From NCBI GenBank assembly GCA_025359105.1, contig JANYHK010000066.1, positions 1 through 64,000 on the forward strand: 64,000 bases of DNA, in the 5' to 3' direction. Shown here piece by piece: positions 56,105 through 64,000 of this stretch. The notes beneath the pieces were generated by a model. That model did no database searches. It had not been told where the DNA came from and was given only the letters and a program-made list of their open reading frames with translations. Source of the DNA: Myxococcales bacterium. GTDB lineage: Bacteria; Myxococcota_A; Polyangia; Polyangiales; Polyangiaceae. Numbering within the stretch: the stretch's first letter is position 1; each line of letters opens with the position of its first letter. The translations under genes were made by a program, and so were the position numbers.

Positions 56105-56213
56105 GGGCTACTCCCTTTCTACGCCCAGCCGCAGGCCGCAGATCGGCGAAGATTGAGCACGGCGGGACTGGGGATGGCTTGCCGGGAGGCAACCGGCCCG
56201 ATATTCAAGCCCC
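56105..56213. promoter_or_regulatory. divergent promoter region of the putative metal locus
   Basis: A 109-base gap between the receptor gene and the small Cys/His-rich lipoprotein gene. It contains the inverted repeat TTGCC-GGGA-GGCAA at 56179-56192, a possible hairpin or regulator site, and an AAAGGGAGT Shine-Dalgarno-like stretch before the receptor ATG. No known riboswitch pattern is visible. Confidence 0.35.
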
Positions 56214-56498
56214 ATGCGCCCGAACCTCTCCGTCCACGCCATCACCACTGCCCTCGCCGCGCTCGGCACCTCCGCGGTCGTCGCCTGTGGCAACGCCGCT
56301 CCGCCGGCTTCGCCCGTCAACGCCACCGAGGTCCCCGCTGGCGCGGCGTCGTCAGGTGGCCCGGCCGCGTCGTGCTCGAGCAACGCCAACTGTGGTGCGA
56401 GCGCGCACAAGGGCGCGCCGGCCGGCCACGCCAACTGCTCCGCGGCGGCCCACTGCGGCGCGACGGCGCATGGCGACGGCGGCACCGCGGCGCACTGA
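56214..56498 (+). CDS. small Cys/His-rich lipoprotein, possible metal binder
   Basis: A 94-residue lipoprotein (signal ending TSAVVAC). The last 45 residues are almost only small residues with Cys and His: CSSNANCGASAHKGAPAGHA, then NCSAAAHCGATAHGDGG. The unit CGA[ST]AH occurs twice. Such a composition fits a transition-metal-binding peptide. It is divergent from the receptor gene and 105 bases upstream of the NicO-type transporter gene. No named family. Confidence 0.75.
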   Translation: MRPNLSVHAITTALAALGTSAVVACGNAAPPASPVNATEVPAGAASSGGPAASCSSNANCGASAHKGAPAGHANCSAAAHCGATAHGDGGTAAH

Positions 56499-56588
56499 GC
56501 GCGAGCTCGCCGATCGGCCAGGCGTGCGCGTGCCCGTACGGGCCGCCTCGCGCCGCCCGTTCACTGGTGTCACCGGGGGTCCGGTGCT

Positions 56589-56595
56589 AGGAGGT
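56589..56595 (+). promoter_or_regulatory. strong Shine-Dalgarno for the NicO-type gene
   Basis: AGGAGGT lies 8 bases before the ATG at 56604, which fixes that start. Confidence 0.7.
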
Positions 56596-56603
56596 ACGGC
56601 GTC

Positions 56604-57368
56604 ATGAGCGCTCTCCTCCTCGGCTGCCTGCTCGGCCTCGCACAAGGCGTGCGGCACGCGCTCGAGCCGGACCACGTGACCGCCGTGACGACGCTCGTGG
56701 CCGGCCAGCGCACGCCAGGGCGAATCGTGTCGTTCGCGGCCGTCTGGGGTCTCGGGCACGCGCTCACGCTCCTCGTCGTCGGCGGGGCCCTCGCGCTCTT
56801 CCGCGCCGAGATGCCGGCGCAGCTCGCCGACGTGCTCGAGCTCGTCGTCGCGTTCATGCTCGTGGCGCTGGGTATCCGCGCCGTGATGCGAGCGCGCAGC
56901 CAGTCCCGAGGGATCCTCGGGCGCAGTCAAACGCACACGCATACGAAGACCCAAGCGCACGATGAAGAGCACACGAGCTTCGGGAGGCGCGCGCAGCCGC
57001 TCGGTGTCGGCATCGTCCACGGCCTCGCCGGGAGCGGCGCGCTCGCTGCCCTCGCCACGGCGTCGTTCGCGTCGCGCGGCGCGGGGCTCCTTTTCATCGC
57101 CATCTACGGGGCCGGCGCCGCGCTCGGCATGGCGCTCCTCGCCGCTGCCGCCGTCATCCCGATGGCGCGTCTCGCCCGCAGCGCAAAGGCGAGCTGCGCG
57201 ATGATGGCGACCGCCGGGCTCCTCTCGATCGCCTTCGGCGCGGCGTGGGGCTGGCCGGTCGCGACCCGGCTCGCGGAGGGCGCTGCCGCGGCGTCACCGG
57301 CCGCGCAGGCCATCCCGGTCGTCTCCGCCATCCCCTCGCTCGCCGCCCCCGCTCAGCCGAACCAGTAG
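56604..57368 (+). CDS. NicO/UreH-type metal transporter
   Basis: A 254-residue membrane protein with six predicted segments. The first segment carries QGVRHALEPDHVTAVTTLVA, close to the Ni/Co transporter signature (R-H-A-x-x-x-D-H). A cytosolic loop contains HTHTKTQAHDEEH, a His-rich metal-binding stretch. NicO-type proteins move nickel or cobalt, often outward; UreH-like members have similar folds. The His/Cys-rich lipoprotein gene upstream supports a metal role. The 3' end overlaps the DUF5916 gene by 16 bases. Confidence 0.85.
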   Translation: MSALLLGCLLGLAQGVRHALEPDHVTAVTTLVAGQRTPGRIVSFAAVWGLGHALTLLVVGGALALFRAEMPAQLADVLELVVAFMLVALGIRAVMRARSQSRGILGRSQTHTHTKTQAHDEEHTSFGRRAQPLGVGIVHGLAGSGALAALATASFASRGAGLLFIAIYGAGAALGMALLAAAAVIPMARLARSAKASCAMMATAGLLSIAFGAAWGWPVATRLAEGAAAASPAAQAIPVVSAIPSLAAPAQPNQ

Positions 57369-59926
57369 GCGAGCTTCACCAGCACGACGTCCGTGGCCGG
57401 CCCCCTGCCGACGGAGCCCAGGTGCAGCCCGCCCGCGTCGGTCGGGCCGAGCGACACGTTCGGCTGCTGCGCGCGCGTGTAGACGAAGAACAGCGTCGAG
57501 CCGAGGCGGTATTCCCACCTCACGACGGCGTTGATGTTGAGGACCGCCTCCTCGAAGTCGGGGTTCTGCGGCAAGACGCCGCTGAATGGGACGAGATCGC
57601 CGACACGCACCGCCGAGCGGGGCCCCGGGGACGCGAACGAGGAGAAGCCGGTGTAGTGTCCGCTCGCGACGAGGAGCTGGCCGTACGTCTGCAGCGTGAG
57701 GCGCGGCGTGAACGTGTAGGTTGCACGCACCGTCGCCCCGACCGCCTTCGCCTCGAGCTTGCCGAAGAGGTACTGCGACGGCCCGGCGCCGAGGCCGACG
57801 AAGCGCGGCTCGCCGAAGGCGTAGACCGCCGTGGGGAGCACCTCGAGATCGAGCTGCGTGAGCACGCGCAAGAGGACGCCGCTCGTCGCGCTGAAGACGA
57901 GCCCGCCATTGGTCACCCACTGGCTCTGCGTCTCGGCGTGGAAGCTGACCTTCTTCGTCGGATCGCTCTCGACCTCGAGCTCGTAACCCGCGAGCGCCGA
58001 ACGCTGGAGGGCCGTGCCGTCGCCGACCTCGCGATCGTCGAAGTACGAGGTGCGGTAGTGCGCCTCGGTGAAAAACTTCCAGTAGTTGTCGAGCGTGCCC
58101 GAGACGTTGAGCTGGTAGCCGCCGCCGAGATTGCGACCGTCGAGGTTGTAGCGATCGAAGTACTCGAGCTTCGCGTGCGCCTCCAGGAAAACCCACCACT
58201 TGTCGAGCTCGCGGTACTCGAGGTCGAGGCGCCAGCGGGTGTTGTTCGCGCGGCGGTCGAAGCCGAGATCGTTCACGTCGAGCTTGCGATCGTTGAACTC
58301 GGCGTTCAGCTGGCCGACCCAGTGCTTGCCGCCCTCCTTGGAGACCGTGCCGACGGCGCCGGTGCCGATGTCCCCTGGCCTCACCGTGGTGCCATCGGGG
58401 ACGTGGCGCGGCGAGCCGTTCTGGAGCTCGGACGCCACGGCCTGTCCGTTGACGAGCCAGTCGCCCGCGTCGGAGCGCCACTGCCCGTCGACGCCGACGA
58501 CGTACGCGTTGTTGAAGCAGCGCGAGCCGGCGGGGACGAGGCCGCTCGGGCCGGCGTGGAGCGCGGGGCTGAGCGAGCGCACGGCGCTGGTCGCGTCGAC
58601 GGCGTTGGGGCACAGCTGCAGGCCACCAGGCAGGCGCGCGTAACCGCCGGTGGGCTCGGCGTAGTCGACGGCGGTGCCCATGATCCCGAGGAACGCGCGC
58701 TCGCCAAGATCGCGCTTGAGGCGAAGGACGTTGAACGCCGCGAGCGGCTCGACCGAGCGCGTGACCCGGGAGCCGTCGCCCAGCTGGACCTGCACGTCGT
58801 TCTTGCCCGTGAGGGCCTGGAGCGTCCCTATCGTCCACCCGTCGGCGACGCGGCCGGTGAGCTTGCTCGCGCCGTAGATCGTCGGCGCGGTGGGGACATC
58901 GACCAGCTGCTCGCCGAACGCCGGATCGGCGCGGAGCTGCGGCGCGTCGGGGGCGCGGCCGATGCGGCGCGTATAGAGGAGCTGGATGGGCGTGGAGAAG
59001 ACGTCGACCCCCTCCAGGAAGAAGGGCCGCTTCTCCGGGTAATAGGTCTCGAAGTTCGTCAGGTTCAGGACGAGCTGATCGGCCTCGACCTGGGCGAAGT
59101 CGGGGTTGACCGTCGCGTCGAGCGCGAGATCGTAGGTCGGGTGCCACTTCAGATCGAGGCCGGCGCTCGCGCTCAGATCGGTGCCGTGCGCGAGCTGCGA
59201 CGACGCCGGATCGCGGCGCTCGATTCGCCCGACCACGAACGGGCGCACCTCGAGCGGCGTCTTCGCGGTGAGCCCGGTGAGGCCGTCGAGACGGCCGTAG
59301 CGCGAGACCTCGCCGCCCGCCGAGCGCGGGATGAAGCTCCACTCGTCGGTCTCCTGCCGCTCGGAGACGCGGCGCTTGGCTTGCATCACCCACGACTGCG
59401 CCGAGACGTCGGGGAAGCGCAGGATGTGGAGCGGGATCTTGAGCTCCGCCGTCCAGCCGCGCTCGGTCACCTGCGCGCGGGCGTCCCAGTTCTCGTCCCA
59501 GTTCTCGGCGGTCTGCGTGTCGTTGAAGCGGAGCGTGTCGACGAGGACGCCCGACGCGTTCACGATGAACTCGTACGCGCTCTTGCCGTCGCCGCGCGTG
59601 CCGAGCGCGATGGAGACCCAGTCGCTCTCCACGAGGCGCCCCCGGCGCGTGAGGCGCGGGACGATCTTCGATTTCACCTGCTCGCAATCGAATGCGACGT
59701 AGACGGCCTCGTCGTCGTAGACCACCCGCACGGTCGTCCGCTCGCTCGGCGCCTGGCCTTCGTCGGGGAACTTCTGGGTGAAGGCCGACGTCGCGGGCGC
59801 CTTCTTCCACGCTTCGTCGTCGAGCGCGCCGTCGAGCTTCGGCGCCTCCGACACGCGCGTGGCGACGAGGTGGGGCACGGCCGGCGATGCCGTCACCTGG
59901 AGCGGCGGGAGCGCGAAGGGGAACAT
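57353..59926 (-). CDS. DUF5916 protein with N-terminal CBM9-like domain
   Basis: An 857-residue protein. The signal peptide is weak or short; residues 20-200 match a CBM9-like domain (KLDGALDDEAWKKAPATSAF, then VYVAFDCEQVKSKIV), and the rest is DUF5916, predicted as an outer-membrane beta-barrel (PTYDLALDATVNPDFAQVEA, YYPEKRPFFLEGVDVF, then alternating strands up to a final Trp-Phe-Gly). Members are outer-membrane proteins of unknown role. It starts 4 bases after the DUF1259 gene stop. Confidence 0.88.
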   Translation of the reverse strand: MFPFALPPLQVTASPAVPHLVATRVSEAPKLDGALDDEAWKKAPATSAFTQKFPDEGQAPSERTTVRVVYDDEAVYVAFDCEQVKSKIVPRLTRRGRLVESDWVSIALGTRGDGKSAYEFIVNASGVLVDTLRFNDTQTAENWDENWDARAQVTERGWTAELKIPLHILRFPDVSAQSWVMQAKRRVSERQETDEWSFIPRSAGGEVSRYGRLDGLTGLTAKTPLEVRPFVVGRIERRDPASSQLAHGTDLSASAGLDLKWHPTYDLALDATVNPDFAQVEADQLVLNLTNFETYYPEKRPFFLEGVDVFSTPIQLLYTRRIGRAPDAPQLRADPAFGEQLVDVPTAPTIYGASKLTGRVADGWTIGTLQALTGKNDVQVQLGDGSRVTRSVEPLAAFNVLRLKRDLGERAFLGIMGTAVDYAEPTGGYARLPGGLQLCPNAVDATSAVRSLSPALHAGPSGLVPAGSRCFNNAYVVGVDGQWRSDAGDWLVNGQAVASELQNGSPRHVPDGTTVRPGDIGTGAVGTVSKEGGKHWVGQLNAEFNDRKLDVNDLGFDRRANNTRWRLDLEYRELDKWWVFLEAHAKLEYFDRYNLDGRNLGGGYQLNVSGTLDNYWKFFTEAHYRTSYFDDREVGDGTALQRSALAGYELEVESDPTKKVSFHAETQSQWVTNGGLVFSATSGVLLRVLTQLDLEVLPTAVYAFGEPRFVGLGAGPSQYLFGKLEAKAVGATVRATYTFTPRLTLQTYGQLLVASGHYTGFSSFASPGPRSAVRVGDLVPFSGVLPQNPDFEEAVLNINAVVRWEYRLGSTLFFVYTRAQQPNVSLGPTDAGGLHLGSVGRGPATDVVLVKLAYWFG

Positions 59927-59930
59927 GGGC

Positions 59931-60908
59931 TCAGCGCGCCGCGGCGCCGTCCCAGGCGGTGAGGTCGAGCGTCCTCTTCACGGCCTTCGCGAGCCCTTCG
60001 GCGGGACCGCGGCCCCAGTAGTGGAGAAAGAGGATGCGCGGCGTCTCGCCCGTCATGTGGTGATGGATGGCCACGACGTCGATGCCCGCGCCGCGCAGCG
60101 ACTTGAGCACGGGCTGGAGCTCCGCCTCCGACACCGCGAAGTCCCCGTCGACGACGGCGGCGTCGTCGCTGCCCGCGAATGCCGCCCAGGTGTTCACACC
60201 CATCGCCTTGCCGACCGCGCAGCCGCACGACGCGGTCGCCTTGCGGCCCATGGTCGCCTTGTACATGCCGTCCTTCGCCGCTCCAGCGATGCCGAAGACG
60301 GCGTCGAGCTTGGCCGCGTCGATCCTGCTCGGCGACGCGGGGGCGGGAGCGTCCGTGCGATCGCGCGGGACCGGGACCTTCTGCCGGAGCGCGCGCTGGG
60401 CGTCGAGCGCCGCGCGGACGCCCTTGCCGAGGCGCTCGATCGTGCCCTCGCCGCCGATGTGCATGAAGAAGACGCGAGGTTTGTCGTAGAAGAAATGGTT
60501 ATGGAGCGCGGTCACCTCGACGCCGCCGTCGAGCAGCGCGCTCATCATGGGGTTCACCTCGTCCTCGAACGCGACGAGATCGCCCATGACCATCGCCTCC
60601 ACGCCCGGCTTCTCGCCGGGGGTGAAGCCGGCCCACGACGTCAGCCCCATGAACGGCGGCATCGTCCAGCCGTCGACGGCGACCGGCGTGTCGGCGCGCG
60701 GAAACGAGACCTTCGCGACCGTCCCTTGCGCCTCGGGCTTGCCCCCGGTCGCAGCGGCGACGGCGGCCAGATCGATGGGCTTTGCCGGGGTCGCGGGCGC
60801 GGCCGTGGTCGCGGGCCTGGCCGTCACCGCCGGCGGCGCGACGGCGGCCGGCGCGCAAGCGCCGAGGAGGCCAACGAGCACGACGACTCCAGCTTGCGAG
60901 GTTCGCAT
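59931..60908 (-). CDS. lipoprotein with two DUF1259 (LppY/LpqO) domains
   Basis: A 325-residue lipoprotein (signal ending VGLLGAC). It has two DUF1259 copies: EVTALHNHFFYDKPRVFFMH, then IDVVAIHHHMTGETPRILFL. Each has a His-rich segment that could bind metal. A CGCAVGK segment lies between the copies. In the same operon as the DUF5916 protein, and convergent with the NicO-type gene. Role unknown; the His clusters suggest metal binding. Confidence 0.88.
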   Translation of the reverse strand: MRTSQAGVVVLVGLLGACAPAAVAPPAVTARPATTAAPATPAKPIDLAAVAAATGGKPEAQGTVAKVSFPRADTPVAVDGWTMPPFMGLTSWAGFTPGEKPGVEAMVMGDLVAFEDEVNPMMSALLDGGVEVTALHNHFFYDKPRVFFMHIGGEGTIERLGKGVRAALDAQRALRQKVPVPRDRTDAPAPASPSRIDAAKLDAVFGIAGAAKDGMYKATMGRKATASCGCAVGKAMGVNTWAAFAGSDDAAVVDGDFAVSEAELQPVLKSLRGAGIDVVAIHHHMTGETPRILFLHYWGRGPAEGLAKAVKRTLDLTAWDGAAAR

Positions 60909-60969
60909 GCGGCGTTCCTACCACGCGCACGACGGCGCGCGGGAGGCGATCACCCGCGTGGGCGACGCG

Positions 60970-62829
60970 TCACCCGCCCGCGAACGCGCGCTCGACGGCG
61001 GCGACGAGCTCGGCCGGGGGAAACGGCTTGAAGAGGACGCGGTCGCGCTCCCGCTCGACGAAGCGGCGCGCACTAGGTGTGCGCGCTCCTCCAGTCACGA
61101 AGAGCATGCGCCGCTCGAGCGACGAGCCGAGCGCGAAGAGGGCCGCCTGGAAAGCCTCGGCGCCGCCGTCTGGCATCATGACGTCGCAGAGTACGGCGTC
61201 GAACGGTGCGCTCGCGACCGCCTCGAGCGCCGCGCCGACGCTGGACGCCACGCGCACGTCGTAGACACGCGACAGTGCACGCTCGAGCACGCGGGCGACC
61301 GTGAGATCGTCGTCGACGAGGAGGACGCGTCGACGCGGGAGCGGTGCCGGCATCGCCTCGGCTTGGGGCGGCGCGACGGGCGGTGGCGCTTCGTCGAGCG
61401 TCACGACGATCTTGGTCCCTTGCCCGGGCTCACTGCGCAGATCGATGCTGCCGCGCATCGTTGCGACGAGCCCCGCCGACACGGCGAGGCCGAGGCCGGT
61501 CCCCTTGCCCACGGGCTTCGTCGTGAAGAAGGGCTCGAAGAGTCGCTTCTTCGTCGCGTCGGTCATGCCGACACCTTCGTCTTCGACGGCGAGGCGGACC
61601 TTGCCAAGGTCCCGAGAGAGGCGCACGCGCACGGGCCCGCGACCGCCGGCCTCGACCACGGCGTGCACCGCATTGACGAGGAGGTTCGTGAGCACCTGCT
61701 CGAGCATCGTCCGCTCGCCCATCGCGAACGTGGGCTCCGGTGCCTCGACCTCGATCGTCACCGACGGGCCCTGCGAGACCCGCACCGTGTCCACTGCGCA
61801 CCGCACGGCGGCGACGACGTCGACCCGCGCGTCCACCGCGTCGCTCCTGACCGCGGCTTGGCCGGCGTTGTGGAGCTGCTGGACGATGCGCGCGATGCGC
61901 TGGGCCGCCGCGAGCCCGTGGTCGACGCTCTCGACCGCGTCGGCGTCGAGCCCCGTGGTCTCGCGGAGGATCTCGAGGTTGGCGAGGACTACCGCCAAGG
62001 GATTGTTCACCTCGTGCGCGACGCCCGCCGCGAGCTGGCCGACCGCGGCGAGCTTCTCCGCGCGCTCTAGCTTGGCGTGGGCGGAGGCGAGCTCACTCGT
62101 CCGCTCCTCGACGCGCCTCTCCAGCTCACGCGAGAGTGCATCGAGCGCGGCGGCCGAGCCGATGAAGCGGCGCGTGAGATCGACGGCGATCGTGGCGAGC
62201 GCGCACACGAAGCCTATGCTCGTCAGGAACGGCGCCGCGAACAATCCGGCGGTGACGAGCATGTCGTTGAGGCCGCCGGCGAGCACGAAGCCGAGCGCGA
62301 CGGTGTGGGCGCGCGCCGTCGTGCTCGCCTTCGACCCGCGCAAGGCCTGGCCGAGCGCCACCAGGAGCACCGCGATCGTCGCGACGTAGCCGACGACGCC
62401 GACCGGCGTGGGGTCGACGTCGTAGTTCGGGTACCCCGCGAAGCCGTTGAGCCGCACCACCACGCGCGGCGCAAACCCCACGGTGGGCACCACGAACAGA
62501 GCCGCGACGCCCAGGCTCGCCCCAATGGCCAGGCGGTCGAGGCGGCCCGTCTTCGGCCCACGCGCGCGCGCCGTCTGCCACATCAGGAGCGCCAGTGCGA
62601 CGGTCGCCGACGACAGCGACCAACCCGCCATGGCCGCGTGCAGCCACGGGGAGAGGTGGGCGGAGTATTGCTGGCTCTCGCAGACGCTATACGCGAACGC
62701 CGCGACTCCGAAGAGCGCAGAGCGCCGCTGGTCGTGCCAGCCGCGTGCGCGCCCGAAGGCGACGAGGAGCGCGGTCACCACCAGCGCGACGCTCATCGCG
62801 CTGGCGGTCAAGAGGAGCCCGGGGTGCAT
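60970..62829 (-). CDS. hybrid sensor histidine kinase with receiver
   Basis: A 619-residue protein. Residues 1-215 form seven predicted membrane segments, a non-standard sensor. Then a coiled linker, HisKA with GVAHEVNNPLAVV (phospho-His), HATPase with VNAVHAVVEAGGRGPV, DEGVGM and GKGTGLGLAV, and a receiver domain with LLVDDD and VLCDVMMPDGG (phospho-Asp). It probably passes phosphate to an unlinked partner. No response regulator gene is adjacent. Confidence 0.92.
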   Translation of the reverse strand: MHPGLLLTASAMSVALVVTALLVAFGRARGWHDQRRSALFGVAAFAYSVCESQQYSAHLSPWLHAAMAGWSLSSATVALALLMWQTARARGPKTGRLDRLAIGASLGVAALFVVPTVGFAPRVVVRLNGFAGYPNYDVDPTPVGVVGYVATIAVLLVALGQALRGSKASTTARAHTVALGFVLAGGLNDMLVTAGLFAAPFLTSIGFVCALATIAVDLTRRFIGSAAALDALSRELERRVEERTSELASAHAKLERAEKLAAVGQLAAGVAHEVNNPLAVVLANLEILRETTGLDADAVESVDHGLAAAQRIARIVQQLHNAGQAAVRSDAVDARVDVVAAVRCAVDTVRVSQGPSVTIEVEAPEPTFAMGERTMLEQVLTNLLVNAVHAVVEAGGRGPVRVRLSRDLGKVRLAVEDEGVGMTDATKKRLFEPFFTTKPVGKGTGLGLAVSAGLVATMRGSIDLRSEPGQGTKIVVTLDEAPPPVAPPQAEAMPAPLPRRRVLLVDDDLTVARVLERALSRVYDVRVASSVGAALEAVASAPFDAVLCDVMMPDGGAEAFQAALFALGSSLERRMLFVTGGARTPSARRFVERERDRVLFKPFPPAELVAAVERAFAGG

Positions 62830-62933
62830 TTCTGGAGATCCTGCCCCCCTAGCGCAGAACGGTTCTGCTCAGGGAGACTGGAGGCCAAAGGACGGCCCGG
62901 ACCCCACCGCCGGTATCGGAAGTTGGCGTCGCG

Positions 62934-63983
62934 TCAGAAGCGTCCAACGGCGCCGACCGTGCCGAGGCCGATCGAGGGCGAGATGAACGCCGACGCCTGC
63001 TTCTTGGGCGCCGTCAGGAGGAGCACGACGCCCGCGGCCGCCGCGACGCCGCCGACGACGAAGCCGATCGTCGAGATCGTCCCCATCGAGTGGTAGCCGT
63101 CGAGGTCGGAGTTGAAGGTGCTCGCGTCGCTCGAGCTGCACGGCTTGGTCGCGCAGGTGCTCTTCGACAGATCGCTGTGCTTGCCCATCGCGATGACGCC
63201 GGTGATGACGCCCACGAGGAGACCCGCGCCGCCGACGCCGAGCCCGACGAAGCCAAGCGTACGGTTCAGCGAGCCGTCGCTCGTGGACACGTCGGCGCCG
63301 GGAGGCGGCGGGTTGCCGGTCGTCGGAGGAGGCGCGCCCGTGTCGCCCGCGGGAGGCGGGGTCACGGGCACCACGGCAGCGCTCGCCTCGCGCTCGAGCG
63401 CGAGGGTGAACGTCGTCGCCTTGCCGGGATCGACCGTGAACGTTCCATCGCCGGCCTTCATGCCGGGCGCCTCGGCGTGAACGGCGTGCTTGCCCGGATT
63501 CACCGGGCGTTCGAGACCGAGCGCTGCGCCCGGGAGGGCCGCGCCGTCGAGCGTGACCTTCGGACTGTCGGCGCCAGTGACCGTCAGCGTCACCTTCGAG
63601 CGCTTGCTGGCGACGCTGTCGATCTCCGTCTTCGCGTCGTCGATCGCGCGCAGCAACGTCGGGTTCGCGCCGGGGGGCGCGCCCTCGAGGATGATGCGGT
63701 GGTAGCTCTCCCACGACTCGATGTACTTGCCGAGCTGCGCCTGCGCGCGCGCGAGGCCAAGGAGCAGCGTCGGCGCGTGGTACAGCTGGTCGGCCTGCGT
63801 GAAGAGCGTCTCGGCGCCTTTGAAGTCCTTCTTGTCGAGCGCCTGGGCGCCCTTCTCGCCGAGCTCGCGCGCTTGCGCGCGGTTCGCTTCGTTCTGCGCG
63901 TTCGCGGAAGAAGCGCACAAGAACGTCGCGAACGAGAGCGCGACACACGATCGCGAGAAGCGGGTCAGGCGGGACAGACGCAT
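62934..63983 (-). CDS. periplasmic TPR/PEGA-type protein
   Basis: A 349-residue exported protein (signal ending ASSANA). It has a TPR-like stretch (GEKGAQALDKKDFKGAETLF), a PEGA-like beta domain (VTLTVTGADSPKVTLDGAAL, then PGKHAVHAEAPG), a Pro-rich linker and two membrane segments (GLGVGGAGLLVGVITGVIAM; TIGFVVGGVAAAAGVVLLLT). Common in this phylum, role unknown. A strong AGAGGAGG ribosome site precedes the ATG at 63983. Confidence 0.85.
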   Translation of the reverse strand: MRLSRLTRFSRSCVALSFATFLCASSANAQNEANRAQARELGEKGAQALDKKDFKGAETLFTQADQLYHAPTLLLGLARAQAQLGKYIESWESYHRIILEGAPPGANPTLLRAIDDAKTEIDSVASKRSKVTLTVTGADSPKVTLDGAALPGAALGLERPVNPGKHAVHAEAPGMKAGDGTFTVDPGKATTFTLALEREASAAVVPVTPPPAGDTGAPPPTTGNPPPPGADVSTSDGSLNRTLGFVGLGVGGAGLLVGVITGVIAMGKHSDLSKSTCATKPCSSSDASTFNSDLDGYHSMGTISTIGFVVGGVAAAAGVVLLLTAPKKQASAFISPSIGLGTVGAVGRF

Positions 63984-64000
63984 TCGAGGCCTCCTCTAGA

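Noticed and set aside
56179-56192. TTGCC-GGGA-GGCAA as a definite metal-regulator operator
   Set aside because: Five-base arms are too short in GC-rich DNA to call; listed only as part of the promoter region.
53840-56590. Long + strand open frame opposite the TonB receptor
   Set aside because: Translation is compositionally biased (Val/Glu/Arg) without signal or domains; it mirrors the receptor gene.
57245-59962. Long + strand open frame opposite the DUF5916 gene
   Set aside because: Same reason: antisense shadow of a real, well-matched gene.

Overview
The window is GC-rich chromosomal DNA (roughly 70% GC by eye, strong G/C bias at third codon positions), most likely from a member of the Myxococcota, probably Polyangiales. 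The family content points there: a sigma-54 activator with an FHA domain, a Ser/Thr kinase fused to an AAA ATPase and TPR tail, many lipoproteins with Gly/Ser/Pro-rich linkers, kelch and beta-propeller lipoproteins, a TonB domain fused to a TonB-dependent receptor, and a PEGA/TPR periplasmic protein. This is inference from families; no rRNA or other taxonomic marker is present. I saw no tRNA, rRNA, CRISPR array, transposase or phage gene. Both window edges cut normal gene neighbourhoods, and the first gene is truncated at its 5' end.

Layout. 1-3.3 kb: MEMO-like protein (partial), DUF2452 protein, a small ORF with a compensated frameshift, a C-type lysozyme-like lipoprotein and an FHA/sigma-54 activator. 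3.2-7 kb: kinase-AAA-TPR signalling protein. 7-13 kb: Cys-rich lipoprotein, Uma2 nuclease-like protein, membrane protein, a gene remnant, hotdog thioesterase, dienelactone hydrolase, thioredoxin-like lipoprotein and a LysR regulator. 13-17.4 kb: ABC exporter downstream of a two-domain DUF6817-JmjC/cupin oxygenase. 17.4-23.3 kb: a TPR membrane protein, a giant M28 peptidase and a small membrane protein. 23.3-25.6 kb: 6-phosphofructokinase with an upstream metallophosphoesterase. 25.7-35.9 kb: propeller lipoproteins, a RIO kinase, a Tet-type MFS pump, an L,D-transpeptidase and a GST. 35.9-42 kb: a TetR / sterol-desaturase-like / D-aminoacylase operon, an Old Yellow Enzyme, an alpha/beta hydrolase and an ATP-grasp ligase. 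42-52.9 kb: NudC, an esterase pair, an SDR-patatin pair, Cys-rich and kelch lipoproteins, a PF10023-type peptidase and a double-CDGSH ferredoxin.

53-61 kb is the most system-like stretch. A TonB-dependent receptor with its own TonB domain is translationally coupled to a lipoprotein. It diverges from a small Cys/His-rich lipoprotein and a NicO-type transporter, which converge on a DUF1259-DUF5916 operon. I read this as a candidate transition-metal handling locus. The window closes with a hybrid histidine kinase and a PEGA-type protein.

At smaller scale, one hexanucleotide repeat (variants of GTCGGA/GTCGCG) recurs in two unrelated inter-domain linkers and directly after a third gene. A stop-codon-linked motif, TAG-GGACTGTCC, follows two genes. 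Short convergent gene overlaps are common.
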